Source of the DNA: Candidatus Zhuqueibacterota bacterium
GTDB lineage: Bacteria; Zhuqueibacterota; Zhuqueibacteria; Residuimicrobiales; Krinioviventaceae
Assembly: GCA_016928775.1 (NCBI GenBank)
Contig: JAFGKD010000041.1
Coordinates: 1-64,000, forward strand
DNA length: 64,000 nt
Direction: 5' to 3'
The stretch's first letter is position 1; the number at the start of each line of letters is the position of its first letter. Below, one piece after another: positions 25,243 through 35,010 of this stretch. The notes below the pieces were generated by a model. It had not been told where the DNA came from, did no database searches, and was given only the letters and a program-made list of their open reading frames with translations. The position numbers were made by a program, and so were the translations under genes.

Positions 25243-25893
25243 GTGCACATTTTCGAATACAAGACAAAAAGGGTCATCAGGCCGGTTTATAAATTGTCAA
25301 TGCTGGCCATTCTTATCATCTTGGTTTTGGCTTTTACCAGGCCCATTTTGGTGGCAGTGGCAAAATTTCTGGAACTGCCGCGGAGCCATTTATCATGCGA
25401 TGCCATTATTATTGAAAGCGGTCCGGCGTTTTCCGAATATTTCGTCACCCAGGCATTGGAGGCTTATTATTCCGGCCAGGCAAAAAAAATCATTATGGTT
25501 TTACACAGTTATGACCTCAAGCCGACAATTTTCGGCATTCGAAATTATCGAACTTTTGTTGAAAGTGCCTTTGACTCTTTGGGCATCCCCAAACAAAATT
25601 ATCTGCTCCTTATGCTGGATATTCAAGATCCCTATACCCTCAATTCGGCTATCGCTTTGGCAGATACATTGGCGGATGTTCGTTCCATCCTGGTGTTTAA
25701 TGATAACTTTCATATACGGCGCAGCACTCTCACCTATCAAAAAATTTTTGCGGCAAAAAATATTGCGGTTTATCCGTACACCTACGAGATCTATTTGAAT
25801 TCGAGCAATTGGTGGAAATCAGCAAATGGCTGGCGACGCGTTATTGATGAATATATCAAACTGACGTTTTACTGGGTAAAAGGATATATTTAG
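25243..25893 (+). CDS. YdcF/DUF218-like membrane-anchored protein
   Basis: About 216 residues. One N-terminal helix (LAILIILVLAFTRPILVAVAK) followed by a Rossmann-like domain: CDAIIIESG, VTQALEAYYSGQAKKIIMV, NSAIALADTLADVRSILVFND and the late FHIRR. This follows the DUF218/YdcF/ElyC pattern. The start is a GTG without a good ribosome site, so the true start may differ. The family is linked to envelope precursors, but the substrate is unknown. It lies 18 bases after pepT and 10 bases before the symporter gene. Confidence 0.65.
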   Translation: MHIFEYKTKRVIRPVYKLSMLAILIILVLAFTRPILVAVAKFLELPRSHLSCDAIIIESGPAFSEYFVTQALEAYYSGQAKKIIMVLHSYDLKPTIFGIRNYRTFVESAFDSLGIPKQNYLLLMLDIQDPYTLNSAIALADTLADVRSILVFNDNFHIRRSTLTYQKIFAAKNIAVYPYTYEIYLNSSNWWKSANGWRRVIDEYIKLTFYWVKGYI

Positions 25894-25903
25894 CGGACAT
25901 TCA

Positions 25904-27145
25904 ATGAAAATTCTCAATCTTTCTCTGACGACATGGATTTTTATCGGCTTGTTTCTTGGTGTTTTGACAGGGCTCGTTTTTGGCGAGGCCGTCACGCCTT
26001 TTGCGGATCCAATGGCGCAACTTTTTTTGCGGCTTTTGCGCATGACAATTATCCCTTTAATTATCACCTCGATTTTATCCGGGGTGTTGTCCATCGGCTC
26101 TGGCAAGGGATTGGGGCGACTGGGATTAAAAACATTTGTCTATTACACCGTGTCCTCCCTGTTGGCCATTTTCACTGGCCAGGCGCTGGTCAATTTGTTC
26201 AAACCCGGTGTTGGCGCAACGATTTCTCTGGATAAAAATGTGGAACAAGTGGCGGCGGCCGGTCAAAGCATCAGCGATCTTTTGTTGCGCATTGTACCCA
26301 CGAATATTTTTAATTCTCTCTCTTCCGGAGATGTGCTGTCGATTATTTTCTTTTGTATCTTGTTTGGCTATTTTGTTCTTCGGCTGAAAGAGCCATATCA
26401 ATCCTCATTGGCAACATTTATCGAAGGGGCGTTCCGGGTGATGATGAAAATGGTGCACTTTGTCATCTGGTTTGCCCCGATAGGCATCTTTGGCATCAAT
26501 GCCAAAATTGTCGGTACGACCGGCCTTGAGGCGTTCAAGAGTCTTGGATTTTATTTTTTGATTGTGCTGGTGGGGCTGTTTTGGCATGCTTTGGTCAGTT
26601 TGCCATTATTATTGCGCTTTGTGGCGCGTATCAATCCTCTCAAACATTACAAGGGAATGATTCCAGCGATCCTCACCGCATTTTCGACAAGTTCTTCCAT
26701 GGCCGCCTTGCCATTGACTATTGAGTCAGTAACACGACGATCACGCGTTTCGAGCAAAATTGCCAGCTTTACGCTGCCCATTGGAGCGACTGTCAACATG
26801 GATGGGACAGCGCTGTATGAATGCGTTGCGACAATTTTTATCGCCCAGCTCTATGGCATCGAGTTGACCGTTTTGCAACAAGCCATAGTCGTATTGACAG
26901 CACTGCTGGCATCCATCGGTGCGGCGGCTGTGCCCATGGCTGGTCTGGTGATGCTCACTATTATTCTGAATGCGGTTGGCCTACCACTCGAAGGTGTCGG
27001 TTTGATCCTGGCGGTGGATCGCGTTCTGGATATGTTTCGGACGGCGACCAATGTTTTAAGCGACTCGTGCGGCGCCGTCATTATCGCGCGTTCCGAGGGA
27101 GAAACCCTGGACCAAATGGGCGAGCCGGCGGATGAAGAAGAGTGA
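25904..27145 (+). CDS. dicarboxylate/amino acid:cation symporter (DAACS family)
   Basis: About 413 residues, eight membrane helices and two re-entrant loops. Signature segments are all present: the Ser-rich loop TAFSTSSSMAALPLTIE, NMDGTALYE, and DRVLDMFRTATNVLSDSCGAV near the C-terminus. Imports glutamate, aspartate or C4-dicarboxylates with Na+ or H+; the exact substrate is not decided. The Arg/Asp at the last motif fits substrate binding. Confidence 0.93.
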   Translation: MKILNLSLTTWIFIGLFLGVLTGLVFGEAVTPFADPMAQLFLRLLRMTIIPLIITSILSGVLSIGSGKGLGRLGLKTFVYYTVSSLLAIFTGQALVNLFKPGVGATISLDKNVEQVAAAGQSISDLLLRIVPTNIFNSLSSGDVLSIIFFCILFGYFVLRLKEPYQSSLATFIEGAFRVMMKMVHFVIWFAPIGIFGINAKIVGTTGLEAFKSLGFYFLIVLVGLFWHALVSLPLLLRFVARINPLKHYKGMIPAILTAFSTSSSMAALPLTIESVTRRSRVSSKIASFTLPIGATVNMDGTALYECVATIFIAQLYGIELTVLQQAIVVLTALLASIGAAAVPMAGLVMLTIILNAVGLPLEGVGLILAVDRVLDMFRTATNVLSDSCGAVIIARSEGETLDQMGEPADEEE

Positions 27146-27169
27146 GCAGCAATAGAATCGAGTTGCGGA

Positions 27170-28105
27170 CTAGTCGCTGTGCTGCATTTTTTCCAGCTTG
27201 TCTTCCAAGACCTTTATCCTGACCAAAAGCTGTTCTATATAAATGTGTGCCTTTTCCACTTCTTCAACAAGACCGCGACGATGCGCCCCGGCTTCAACGA
27301 TTTCCAAGCCGTTTTCATCAACCTGACGCCCGGGGAGCGCTCTTAAATGTTTATTTGTCCACATAAAGTTTGCATGTTCTTCAATGGACTCGAGTTCATA
27401 GTCTGGTTCAAAAACATAATCGGCATGCAGTTCACTACCCCGCTGATAAATTGCGCCATTGACATCAAGTTTGCCTTGCGGTGTAGGGGTGCCAATACCC
27501 ACATTGCCATTAGCACCGATACGCATGACTTCTGACCAGGATAATGGAGAACCCGATGGTGCCGCATAAAAAAGGAATCCGGCATTACTGAGCCTTGTAA
27601 ATGTAGCCGGCGTACCACTATCGTCGGGATACCAGGTTGAGCCATCCCAGCGAGCATTATAAGTAATATCAGTCGACACATTTGAACCACCGATATCACC
27701 AAAACGCGCTCTGCCGATTTTTATGACAGTTTGCGGACCACTGTTTAAAAGCTCGAGTTTTTCATTTGTGCTGGTGACACCTATGCCTACTTTGTCTGCC
27801 GACGTTGTCAATCGCACCATTCCACCGTCGTCAGACCAGCCACAATTAGCTATAGTGCTACCATTCCAGTAGAGGCTTCCACTCAAATTGTAGAGCTTGT
27901 TTGTTTGATGCACCGGAGCAACGCCAATGGAACTGATTTCAATCAAATCGACTTTAGCGGAACTCACAATGGCTTTACCTGTTGTGCCTTCGTCATTAAC
28001 CTGAAACAGAATGTTGTCTTCATCGTCCTTGACGGTCATCTCTTGCGCATGGACACCGGCATAAAAAAAAGTACATAGAATCACAAAAATCGAAAATTTT
28101 TGCAT
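27170..28105 (-). CDS. exported protein with tail-fibre/endosialidase-chaperone-like repeats
   Basis: About 311 residues. Signal peptide MQKFSIFVILCTFFYAGVHA; then repeated phrases DKVGIGVTSTNEKLELL and NVGIGTPTPQGKLDVNGAI, the signature of S74-type or FCB surface proteins that carry a C-terminal coiled-coil or intramolecular chaperone region. The end is a predicted coiled coil (VEEVEKAHIYIEQLLV, then RIKVLEDKLEKM). There is no YPNPFNP tail. A near-perfect GGAGGTGATC site precedes the ATG. Likely a surface or fibre protein. Confidence 0.75.
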   Translation of the reverse strand: MQKFSIFVILCTFFYAGVHAQEMTVKDDEDNILFQVNDEGTTGKAIVSSAKVDLIEISSIGVAPVHQTNKLYNLSGSLYWNGSTIANCGWSDDGGMVRLTTSADKVGIGVTSTNEKLELLNSGPQTVIKIGRARFGDIGGSNVSTDITYNARWDGSTWYPDDSGTPATFTRLSNAGFLFYAAPSGSPLSWSEVMRIGANGNVGIGTPTPQGKLDVNGAIYQRGSELHADYVFEPDYELESIEEHANFMWTNKHLRALPGRQVDENGLEIVEAGAHRRGLVEEVEKAHIYIEQLLVRIKVLEDKLEKMQHSD

Positions 28106-28265
28106 CAGATCACCTCCATATGTTAAGATACACATTGAATGGCGATAGAAAATCATTATGCATGCAAGGTCACGTTCGAAAGATTTTTTCGAATATCACT
28201 GCAAATAGGGAAGGGGGATACGCCATTTTTTAAGAACAAACAAGAAAATATCACATCCGCATTGT

Positions 28266-28290
28266 TGAGGTCGCTATATGTCGCGCCTCA
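28266..28290 (-). terminator. weak stem-loop after the T9SS-tail gene
   Basis: Arms TGAGG-CGC (with one bulged T) and GCGCCTCA with an eight-base loop lie 9 bases past the stop codon. There is no U-run after it on the minus strand, so it is a weak candidate and may only protect the transcript. Confidence 0.35.
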
Positions 28291-28298
28291 TGAATCCA

Positions 28299-29489
28299 TC
28301 ATCGCAATAATGTAATTCGCCGATTCATACTGAAATCATCTGCCTGCATTCGAAGCACATAGATACCGGAGGTCACCGGCTGGCCGCTGCTATCCAGCCC
28401 ATCCCAGGTAATGGTGTAATAACCCGGGACTTTATGCTCCACAACCAGGGATTTGATTTTTTGACCACTTATGTTGTACACAGCAATATCGACATAACTT
28501 TCATCCGGAATTTGATAGTGGATCTGCGTTGCCGGATTGAATGGGTTCGGATAATTTTGTTTCAGTGTAAACTCTGTTGGCGCCGGTGAACCGCTGGCCA
28601 CCAGAGTGTTGAAATCAATTTTTATTGCTGGATAAAAACTGCTTTTCCCATCAAGATTGACAGCTTCCAATTTATAATAAAAAGTCGCTGATTCCAGCGG
28701 CTGATCCTCATAGTGATAGGTCGCCCCGTCCGTTAAACCGTTCGCTTTCGCCGGTATGAGGCTGCTGTTTATTTTATGATAATCTGTTTCGTCATTTTTA
28801 CTTCGATGGAGATGAAATCCAGCGTGGTTGATCTCGTTCGCCGTTTGCCACTCGAGCAGCACACCTTCTTGAGCAGGTGACGCTGTGAATGAAACAAGAT
28901 GAACGGCGATCGGATCTAACGCGGAATCATCTGTATCCGAGGCATAAACCGGATCATATTTAGTCGTATTATCCGAAAGATATTGTTGTCCCAGCATGGT
29001 CGGTTGTGCCGGCAAATCGGGATTGCTAAAGCTGAGACCGGCATGTGCCGAGGTGTTGGCAATGGTTAATTTTATATTCAGCATCGGTTGTGGTGATTCA
29101 GGTAAAGTGGTCAATTGATTTGCTGATCCTGGGGAATTATCGTATAGATAACCGATGGTTATGGCAACGCATCCTTCGCTATTATCAAGAATATTGACGA
29201 TTTCATAAAGTTCAAATCCTGATCCTTCAACAAGCTCTCCATCAAGAATGCCAGTTTTTGTGACTTCAATGTTACCGTTGGTGAGGACATTGGTGCCAAA
29301 GCCAGCGGTACTATAATTCAAATACACGAGCGCATCGCCGAGTCTGGTGTCGCCACTCTCCCCCTGAACCATAATGTCAAACTCGTAAAACGTGCCGCTA
29401 TTCGTTTGATTGCCAAAGGTAAATTCTATGCTTTCCGCATGCGTCATTGTTAACATCGTGAAAAATAAAAGTATCATCTTTTTAAACAT
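28299..29489 (-). CDS. exported protein with T9SS type A sorting tail
   Basis: About 397 residues. Signal peptide MFKKMILLFFTMLTMTHA; a beta-rich N-terminal half that may bind ligand or cohesin-like partners (QGESGDTRLGDALVYLNYS); an FN3-like middle (FTASPAQEGVLLEWQTANE); and the C-terminal tail TLKQNYPNPFNPATQIHY with GVYNISGQKI-like strands and GIYVLRMQADD. The tail is the standard T9SS or FlgD-like signal. Start chosen at 29489 after GGGAGAG. It lies 19 bases after the large exported gene and is probably transcribed with it. Confidence 0.85.
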   Translation of the reverse strand: MFKKMILLFFTMLTMTHAESIEFTFGNQTNSGTFYEFDIMVQGESGDTRLGDALVYLNYSTAGFGTNVLTNGNIEVTKTGILDGELVEGSGFELYEIVNILDNSEGCVAITIGYLYDNSPGSANQLTTLPESPQPMLNIKLTIANTSAHAGLSFSNPDLPAQPTMLGQQYLSDNTTKYDPVYASDTDDSALDPIAVHLVSFTASPAQEGVLLEWQTANEINHAGFHLHRSKNDETDYHKINSSLIPAKANGLTDGATYHYEDQPLESATFYYKLEAVNLDGKSSFYPAIKIDFNTLVASGSPAPTEFTLKQNYPNPFNPATQIHYQIPDESYVDIAVYNISGQKIKSLVVEHKVPGYYTITWDGLDSSGQPVTSGIYVLRMQADDFSMNRRITLLR

Positions 29490-29508
29490 ACTCTTTCTCT
29501 CCCGATTA

Positions 29509-32271
29509 TCAAGGAACCTGGGTTCCCCGTCCCACATTTTGTTTCCAGAAATCATTCTTGTCATCGTTTTGTACCTGGCCGTTCAAATTAAAATCGGCGC
29601 TCAAATACCCGGAAGAGCCAACCAGGCTTTTCCAATAGTCGTTTTTATCATCATTTTGCACCTGGCCATTGCCATTGGCATCGCCGGTATACAAACCGTA
29701 AATTCCGGTCTCTAACAATTTGGCATCGCCACCATAATAGGAGCTGAGAGCAGTGGTAAAGTTGGCTACGCCAGCCGTGCTTTCTGACAGGATAATCGGT
29801 GCCGCGCTCATCACCGATAAATGATTACGATGTGAAATCACCACATAATAACTGCCATCGAGCGCGTCCGGCAGGCTCAAATCAGTCACTGCACCATCCC
29901 AATCGACAATAGCGCCATTGTTGCGAAGCAGGAAAGATCGTTGGGTAACCGGCGCTCCATCGGGTGTAGTGCGAAGTTCAACCATAATCCAGTCGCAGAT
30001 ATCCGTCGGTATACTGTGCAGGATTCGACCATCCGCATGCGTGGATGTCAGCGGGAGCATATCCCCGTCACTGAGACTTGTTCGCATCAGACCACTTCCT
30101 TCGTAGGCACCTTGCAGAAAAACATTCCCATTGAGAAGCACGTGATCGCGTTCAAAGAGCGCAAAGTCACCAAAATGATTGGTGCGGAACGTCACCTTGT
30201 TCGATGCCGCATCCACTGTGCCCCCTTCGTATTGCCAGGTTGAACCGTTCCACCGGTGCACCTGCAGTTTTGACTCATCAAGAGTACTGACATCGTTATC
30301 ATTATAGAAAAACGAGATATCTGTGATAAACCCGGTGATCTCATTAGCGCCGGAAATATTCCATACGCAGTTGATATAGTTATCGTTAATCGGATTTGTC
30401 AGGCATCCATTTGTTTGTTGGACTGTGACATCGCCGCTGCCTGTCAATGCGGTAAAAGTCATTGAAAGTGTGCGGCCATCACCAAACTCGTTAAAATTGC
30501 AGGTAGAGGGGGCTGTGATATTTTCAGCATCAATAATAAAGGGACATGATCCCTTTTCCGACAGGTTCAGCGTTCCATACAGAACCGGTACCATCCAGGC
30601 ATCCTGCCACACGGTTGATGACACTGTGCCCGGCCACGATGCGGTGAATGTTGAATCCGGCATATCAAGGGAATAGGCATAAATCCCGATTCTTTCTCCC
30701 GGAGTGACGTTGATGATGCTGTTCGTCAAATCAATGCGCATCTCATATTGAACATGACCGGCCGTTGTTGCCGCAGCAGCGGTGATTCCGGAAGCAGCCA
30801 TCGGATCAGCCCAGCGCATGCTGTGCGGCCAATAACCAGCGAGTCCACGGAACAGCGGGTTGAGTGCGCTGCCATCCCAGGAAAGCCAGAGTGTGCCTTC
30901 CTCTGTCAAACTGGAACCTGGCCAGCTAAAATTGAAATTTTCATCAAAATTCAAACCCATTTGATCATCTGTAGTGAGCAGCGCATTTCCGGGATCATCG
31001 AGCGCAAGATACAGATAGGTGTCATCATTAAATGTGTAGAGGGTGGTCGTGTTGGGCGCCCCTGGCGCTGTGATCGTGAACGATGAGGCATTGCTCCACT
31101 CGTCTGTTTCAACAAGACCATCAATTGACGGCCTGATAAATTTCCAGGGTGCGGTAATACTATTTTGCGCTGATGGTTGCGCTGATGTTTTTATCGAAGC
31201 CTCTCCTTCCTGGCCATCGTAGACAGCTTTGATAAAATAATAGTAGGTGAATCCGTTGAGCGCAGTTTCGTCGCGATAATAAGGTCGATCGACATTGGCA
31301 GCGATTTGCGTAGTGCTGCCGTTTTCGCTGGTGCTGCGATAGATATTATATGCATCCGCCTGGTAGCCTACTGAGGCGATTTTCGCCATATTGGCAAAGT
31401 GCTCTTCGTTTGTACGTGTTCGTCCTGCTTTGACGATCGGTTTTCGGACGGGCATCGAAGCCAAAGAAGCAGTGAGTGATGGTATTAGCGACTGATTCTG
31501 CGCCATAACCGTTTGTCCTGGCGGGGCTTCCCAAACGAGCGGCACCGCGTTATTGTAGTTACTGAATGCCTGAACATTCAGCGGCGCCGGTTTACCGCCG
31601 GGGCAGCCGTTGTCAAAGTAATCTAAAAATTGATTCATCAGATTCGTTTTTGTATCGTCGCCATCGGCCAAACCACCGAACTCAAAGGAGAGACCGATTG
31701 TCCGATAGCTGTCTTCGTATGCAATACCGCAGGCGTAAGCGGGCGATGTATTGGTGAACATCACAGTGGCGCCTTCCAGTGGTGCGAGGCGGTCAATATG
31801 TTGTTGGCTACCGCTATAGGAAAAGTTCAAATCGACAAAACAGGATGCGCCCATGAGAGTACCAAGATCAGCTTCGCCATCCGCTTCTCCATATAAATTA
31901 AACCATCCGTGCAAATCCGTGGGGAAATCCCAGGCCCAGGTGTCACCGCCTTCCATATAAATGTTACCGCTGTTTTGCAGATAGCTGATCAGCGCATTGA
32001 TATCGTTGCCGTTGCTTGTTTGGCTGAGGACATAATTGTTTGGATAGACACCCAAACAAATGAACAGGATGCTGTAATTCGACAATGTATAGCCGCTCAA
32101 CGTTGTCGTTTTCACTGATGTTTTAGAGTTCGCTATCAATGCGCTCTGAATGGAGCCAGCGCTGCCCGCAGCATATCCCCCTGGATACCAGATGAGCGCA
32201 TCCTCAGCGTCCAGCAGTGATGCGAAAACCAGGAACATAACCAGCATCATGATTTTAATCTTTGGAAACAT
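29509..32271 (-). CDS. large exported multidomain protein with C-terminal dockerin-like pair
   Basis: About 920 residues. Signal peptide; a glutamine-amidotransferase-like or ThuA-like N-terminal third (ALIWYPGGYAAGSAGS and GGDTWAWDFP); an FN3-like module; a CBM9/DOMON-like region (IDGLVETDEWSNAS and DDTYLYLALDD); then a 220-residue C-terminal module also found in the amylase encoded at 32418-34982. The extreme C-terminus has two EF-hand loops, DANGNGQVQNDDKNDYW and FNLNGQVQNDDKNDFW, and ends GRGTQVP. No YPNPFNP tail. The substrate is unknown; carbohydrate binding is inferred from the middle module and its neighbour. Confidence 0.8.
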   Translation of the reverse strand: MFPKIKIMMLVMFLVFASLLDAEDALIWYPGGYAAGSAGSIQSALIANSKTSVKTTTLSGYTLSNYSILFICLGVYPNNYVLSQTSNGNDINALISYLQNSGNIYMEGGDTWAWDFPTDLHGWFNLYGEADGEADLGTLMGASCFVDLNFSYSGSQQHIDRLAPLEGATVMFTNTSPAYACGIAYEDSYRTIGLSFEFGGLADGDDTKTNLMNQFLDYFDNGCPGGKPAPLNVQAFSNYNNAVPLVWEAPPGQTVMAQNQSLIPSLTASLASMPVRKPIVKAGRTRTNEEHFANMAKIASVGYQADAYNIYRSTSENGSTTQIAANVDRPYYRDETALNGFTYYYFIKAVYDGQEGEASIKTSAQPSAQNSITAPWKFIRPSIDGLVETDEWSNASSFTITAPGAPNTTTLYTFNDDTYLYLALDDPGNALLTTDDQMGLNFDENFNFSWPGSSLTEEGTLWLSWDGSALNPLFRGLAGYWPHSMRWADPMAASGITAAAATTAGHVQYEMRIDLTNSIINVTPGERIGIYAYSLDMPDSTFTASWPGTVSSTVWQDAWMVPVLYGTLNLSEKGSCPFIIDAENITAPSTCNFNEFGDGRTLSMTFTALTGSGDVTVQQTNGCLTNPINDNYINCVWNISGANEITGFITDISFFYNDNDVSTLDESKLQVHRWNGSTWQYEGGTVDAASNKVTFRTNHFGDFALFERDHVLLNGNVFLQGAYEGSGLMRTSLSDGDMLPLTSTHADGRILHSIPTDICDWIMVELRTTPDGAPVTQRSFLLRNNGAIVDWDGAVTDLSLPDALDGSYYVVISHRNHLSVMSAAPIILSESTAGVANFTTALSSYYGGDAKLLETGIYGLYTGDANGNGQVQNDDKNDYWKSLVGSSGYLSADFNLNGQVQNDDKNDFWKQNVGRGTQVP

Positions 32272-32417
32272 TCACCTTCCTTATCCATTTGAGTAAACGA
32301 CAGAACCGAAACAGGAATGCGTTTTGATAAATTCCTCACTATTATGTGCTGGATGGAGTGTGCAAAGAAAGTGCCTGAGAAATATGCGAGAATAACCAAA
32401 GATGCTGCTGAATAACA

Positions 32418-34982
32418 TTACGGCACGTGCGTCCCTTTGCCGACATTTAACTTCCAAAAATCGTTTTTGTCATCATTTTGTACTTGACCGTTGACGCTAA
32501 AGTCCGCGCTGTGATAACCGGCTAATCCTGTTTGATTTCGCCAGAAATCATTTTTATCGCTATTTTGCACCTGGCCATTGCCATCGGCGTCGCCGGCATA
32601 AAGACCATAGCGCACCGGATCCGCGTCCAGCAGGGTAGCATCAGCATTATAATATTGACTTTTTGCGATGGTAAAATCATACAGCGTGGCCGAGTTGCTC
32701 GTCAAGGCTATTGGCGCTGCACTTGCAGCGGCAAGATGATTACGATGTCTCACTATGAGGTGATAGTCGCCCGGCGCCGCGCTGAGGCCAATGATTTCAC
32801 TCTGCCCATCCAGTTCGAGCAGACGACCATCCTTGTGAAGGAAAACACTGCGTGCAGCGAGGCTCTCCCCAGCAATTATGGATCGTAGCTCGAGGAGTAC
32901 CCAGTCGACGATGTCATCGGGAATGGAGGAAACACGTCGGGGATCCTGGGCAAATGGCGAAATCGTCGGGATGTCACCGGCAAGATTCAAGGTTGTATTC
33001 ATTTCATTTGTGTCCGGATCGTATGGTCCCTCAAGCATAATTTTGCATTTTGCTTGCACACCTTTCACCCACACCGAATAATCGCGCGCCGGCAACTTGA
33101 ATGTCGCCGCATTACCACTCATTGTAGTCGATCCTGTACCGGACCGACCGAGGACATCGACCAGAATATCTCCGGACGACAGTGATGCCATGTTCACGCC
33201 ATGCGTGACGTTCAAGGGCTCGCCGGCAAAGTTGATGCCGACAAACACATCGCGTGCCAAAGGCGTATTCATCAATTGGTAGAGTATGGTGGTGTGGTCG
33301 TAACCGGAGGAAAACGATTGTGCATACGGGCTGCCGGATCGGCTCAGATAATCACGCGAAAATGCGCCATAGATGTACTTTTTATGCACTGCCAGCAGCG
33401 AGTCAATGCGCGTCTGCAAGCCGCCGTTGATGTAATCTTTGTAAAAGACACATGGCAAGCCAATTTGATTATTCGTCAGGATATAAGCATAAGGCAAAAT
33501 CGGATCATTCTCAACATACTGGCCTGGATCGCGAAAATCGTGATTGCCAACAAAGGTGATTGCATCAAAGCCGCTGGCACCGGCGGCATCGACGAGTCCG
33601 GAGGTGAAAATCGTGCGTACGTCATTGCCAAAGGTGTCGCAGGCATTCTTCAGTGCGTCCCGCAGGGCAAAATCAAAGACACGCGGCTGGATGGCGGCTT
33701 TGGTGTCCGCGTCCATATTGGCTTTGACATTATCCAGCCATGATTTAAGTGCAAAGGCGTTGCCGTCGTAAAATTCGCCGACGACCAGCGTCGGATCCAT
33801 ACTGTTATCATGCAGGTTATCCAAAAGATCACCGACAAACTCGTAGGAAAAGTGTTTCACCGCATCCATACGCAAGCCGCGGATACCAACGTCCGTCCAC
33901 AGCCAAGACGTCCAGGCCCACAGCACATCTTTGGTCGTCTGGACATACTGATCATAATCATAAAAAAACCACATCCAGTCCCAATCGCCGGCCAATTGTG
34001 TTGGATTGCCGTTGGGTTTGAAATTCATATAATTCATGCCGCCGAGGCCACTCGGCATTTTAGTGAAATCGGTGAATGTTTGATATTCAATGCTTCCTTG
34101 AATATTACTGCTGTTGTACCAGAGCTCATACACATAGTGATCGGAATAGTCGCCGTTCAAATTCATCAAGCTGATGAAAAGCGTGTCAGTAGTCTCAAAA
34201 TCGCCGGCATTTAAAGTCAGCGCAAATTCGTCAATCTTGCATCCCATGGCATCGATATTCGCTAACATGTTGCGCCCCAGCGTGATCGTATTATTCGGTT
34301 CACCACAGCCACCGCCGCCGTTAGGTTCGGATTCGCTGACATCCGGCACATTCTGCCAGCCGACGGCGTTTGTCCACATGTACGCTTTGTAGGCCTTGTT
34401 GTAAAATTTGTCATGTTCGGAAGCGGATTTTATTTTAAAGTAATAGGTGCCGGTTCCCCGTCCGGTTGATCCGCCGATCGGGAGGATACAACGAAACCGG
34501 TCCGACGGATAGGCATTGTCTCCATTCTGACATTTCGTCCAATTATAATTTTCGATCCATCCTTCTACTGCCGTGTTTTTCTCCGGTCGGCCGCCGTCGC
34601 GATGGTTGTAGACCACGTCGGCGACAGCTTTGATACCGTGTGTCGCACATGCTGCGACAACATTGTCCACATCGGTTCTGGTACCAAAGCGTGTAGCACC
34701 ACCGCCGTACTCTTCTCCCAGATCATATAAATCCTGTGGATCGTACCCATTGCTGCTGCTGCCGAAGCTGGCGCGCGACAGCGGCGGAAGCCAAACATGG
34801 GTGAACCCGGCCTGGGCCAGAGACTGCGCTCGAGCTTCCAGTGTATCTGCCCACAAGTGGCCATCTTCTGTGCCTGGATAGTTCCAGTACCATCCTTGCA
34901 GTAAAAAATCTTGACAAAGTATTTGATTTGTCAACATTGTGAAGGAAAAAACAAGTAACCACAAGATCATGACATTTTTCAT
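32418..34982 (-). CDS. exported alpha-amylase, GH13, with C-terminal dockerin-like pair
   Basis: Cleaves alpha-1,4 glucans. About 854 residues. Signal peptide MKNVMILWLLVFSFTMLTNQ; GH13 conserved regions DVVYNHR near 122, GLRMDAVKHF near 370 with the nucleophile Asp, VVGEFYDG near 401 with the acid Glu, and FVGNHD near 478. A domain C-like part follows, then the shared 220-residue module with VDWVLLELRS and IVRHRNHLAAASAAPI, and finally two EF-hand loops DADGNGQVQNSDKNDFW and FSVNGQVQNDDKNDFW ending GKGTHVP. Start at 34982 after AAAGGTG; an upstream extension of 43 codons lacks a site. It lies 28 bases after clcA-like. Confidence 0.9.
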   Translation of the reverse strand: MKNVMILWLLVFSFTMLTNQILCQDFLLQGWYWNYPGTEDGHLWADTLEARAQSLAQAGFTHVWLPPLSRASFGSSSNGYDPQDLYDLGEEYGGGATRFGTRTDVDNVVAACATHGIKAVADVVYNHRDGGRPEKNTAVEGWIENYNWTKCQNGDNAYPSDRFRCILPIGGSTGRGTGTYYFKIKSASEHDKFYNKAYKAYMWTNAVGWQNVPDVSESEPNGGGGCGEPNNTITLGRNMLANIDAMGCKIDEFALTLNAGDFETTDTLFISLMNLNGDYSDHYVYELWYNSSNIQGSIEYQTFTDFTKMPSGLGGMNYMNFKPNGNPTQLAGDWDWMWFFYDYDQYVQTTKDVLWAWTSWLWTDVGIRGLRMDAVKHFSYEFVGDLLDNLHDNSMDPTLVVGEFYDGNAFALKSWLDNVKANMDADTKAAIQPRVFDFALRDALKNACDTFGNDVRTIFTSGLVDAAGASGFDAITFVGNHDFRDPGQYVENDPILPYAYILTNNQIGLPCVFYKDYINGGLQTRIDSLLAVHKKYIYGAFSRDYLSRSGSPYAQSFSSGYDHTTILYQLMNTPLARDVFVGINFAGEPLNVTHGVNMASLSSGDILVDVLGRSGTGSTTMSGNAATFKLPARDYSVWVKGVQAKCKIMLEGPYDPDTNEMNTTLNLAGDIPTISPFAQDPRRVSSIPDDIVDWVLLELRSIIAGESLAARSVFLHKDGRLLELDGQSEIIGLSAAPGDYHLIVRHRNHLAAASAAPIALTSNSATLYDFTIAKSQYYNADATLLDADPVRYGLYAGDADGNGQVQNSDKNDFWRNQTGLAGYHSADFSVNGQVQNDDKNDFWKLNVGKGTHVP

Positions 34983-35010
34983 ATCCACACCTTTATGCCG
35001 GGCATTGTTT

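Noticed and set aside
29509..34982. True cellulosome dockerins
   Set aside because: The loops lack the typical dockerin helix residues after the calcium site (KNDxW instead), and no cohesin was found in the window, so only the term dockerin-like is justified.
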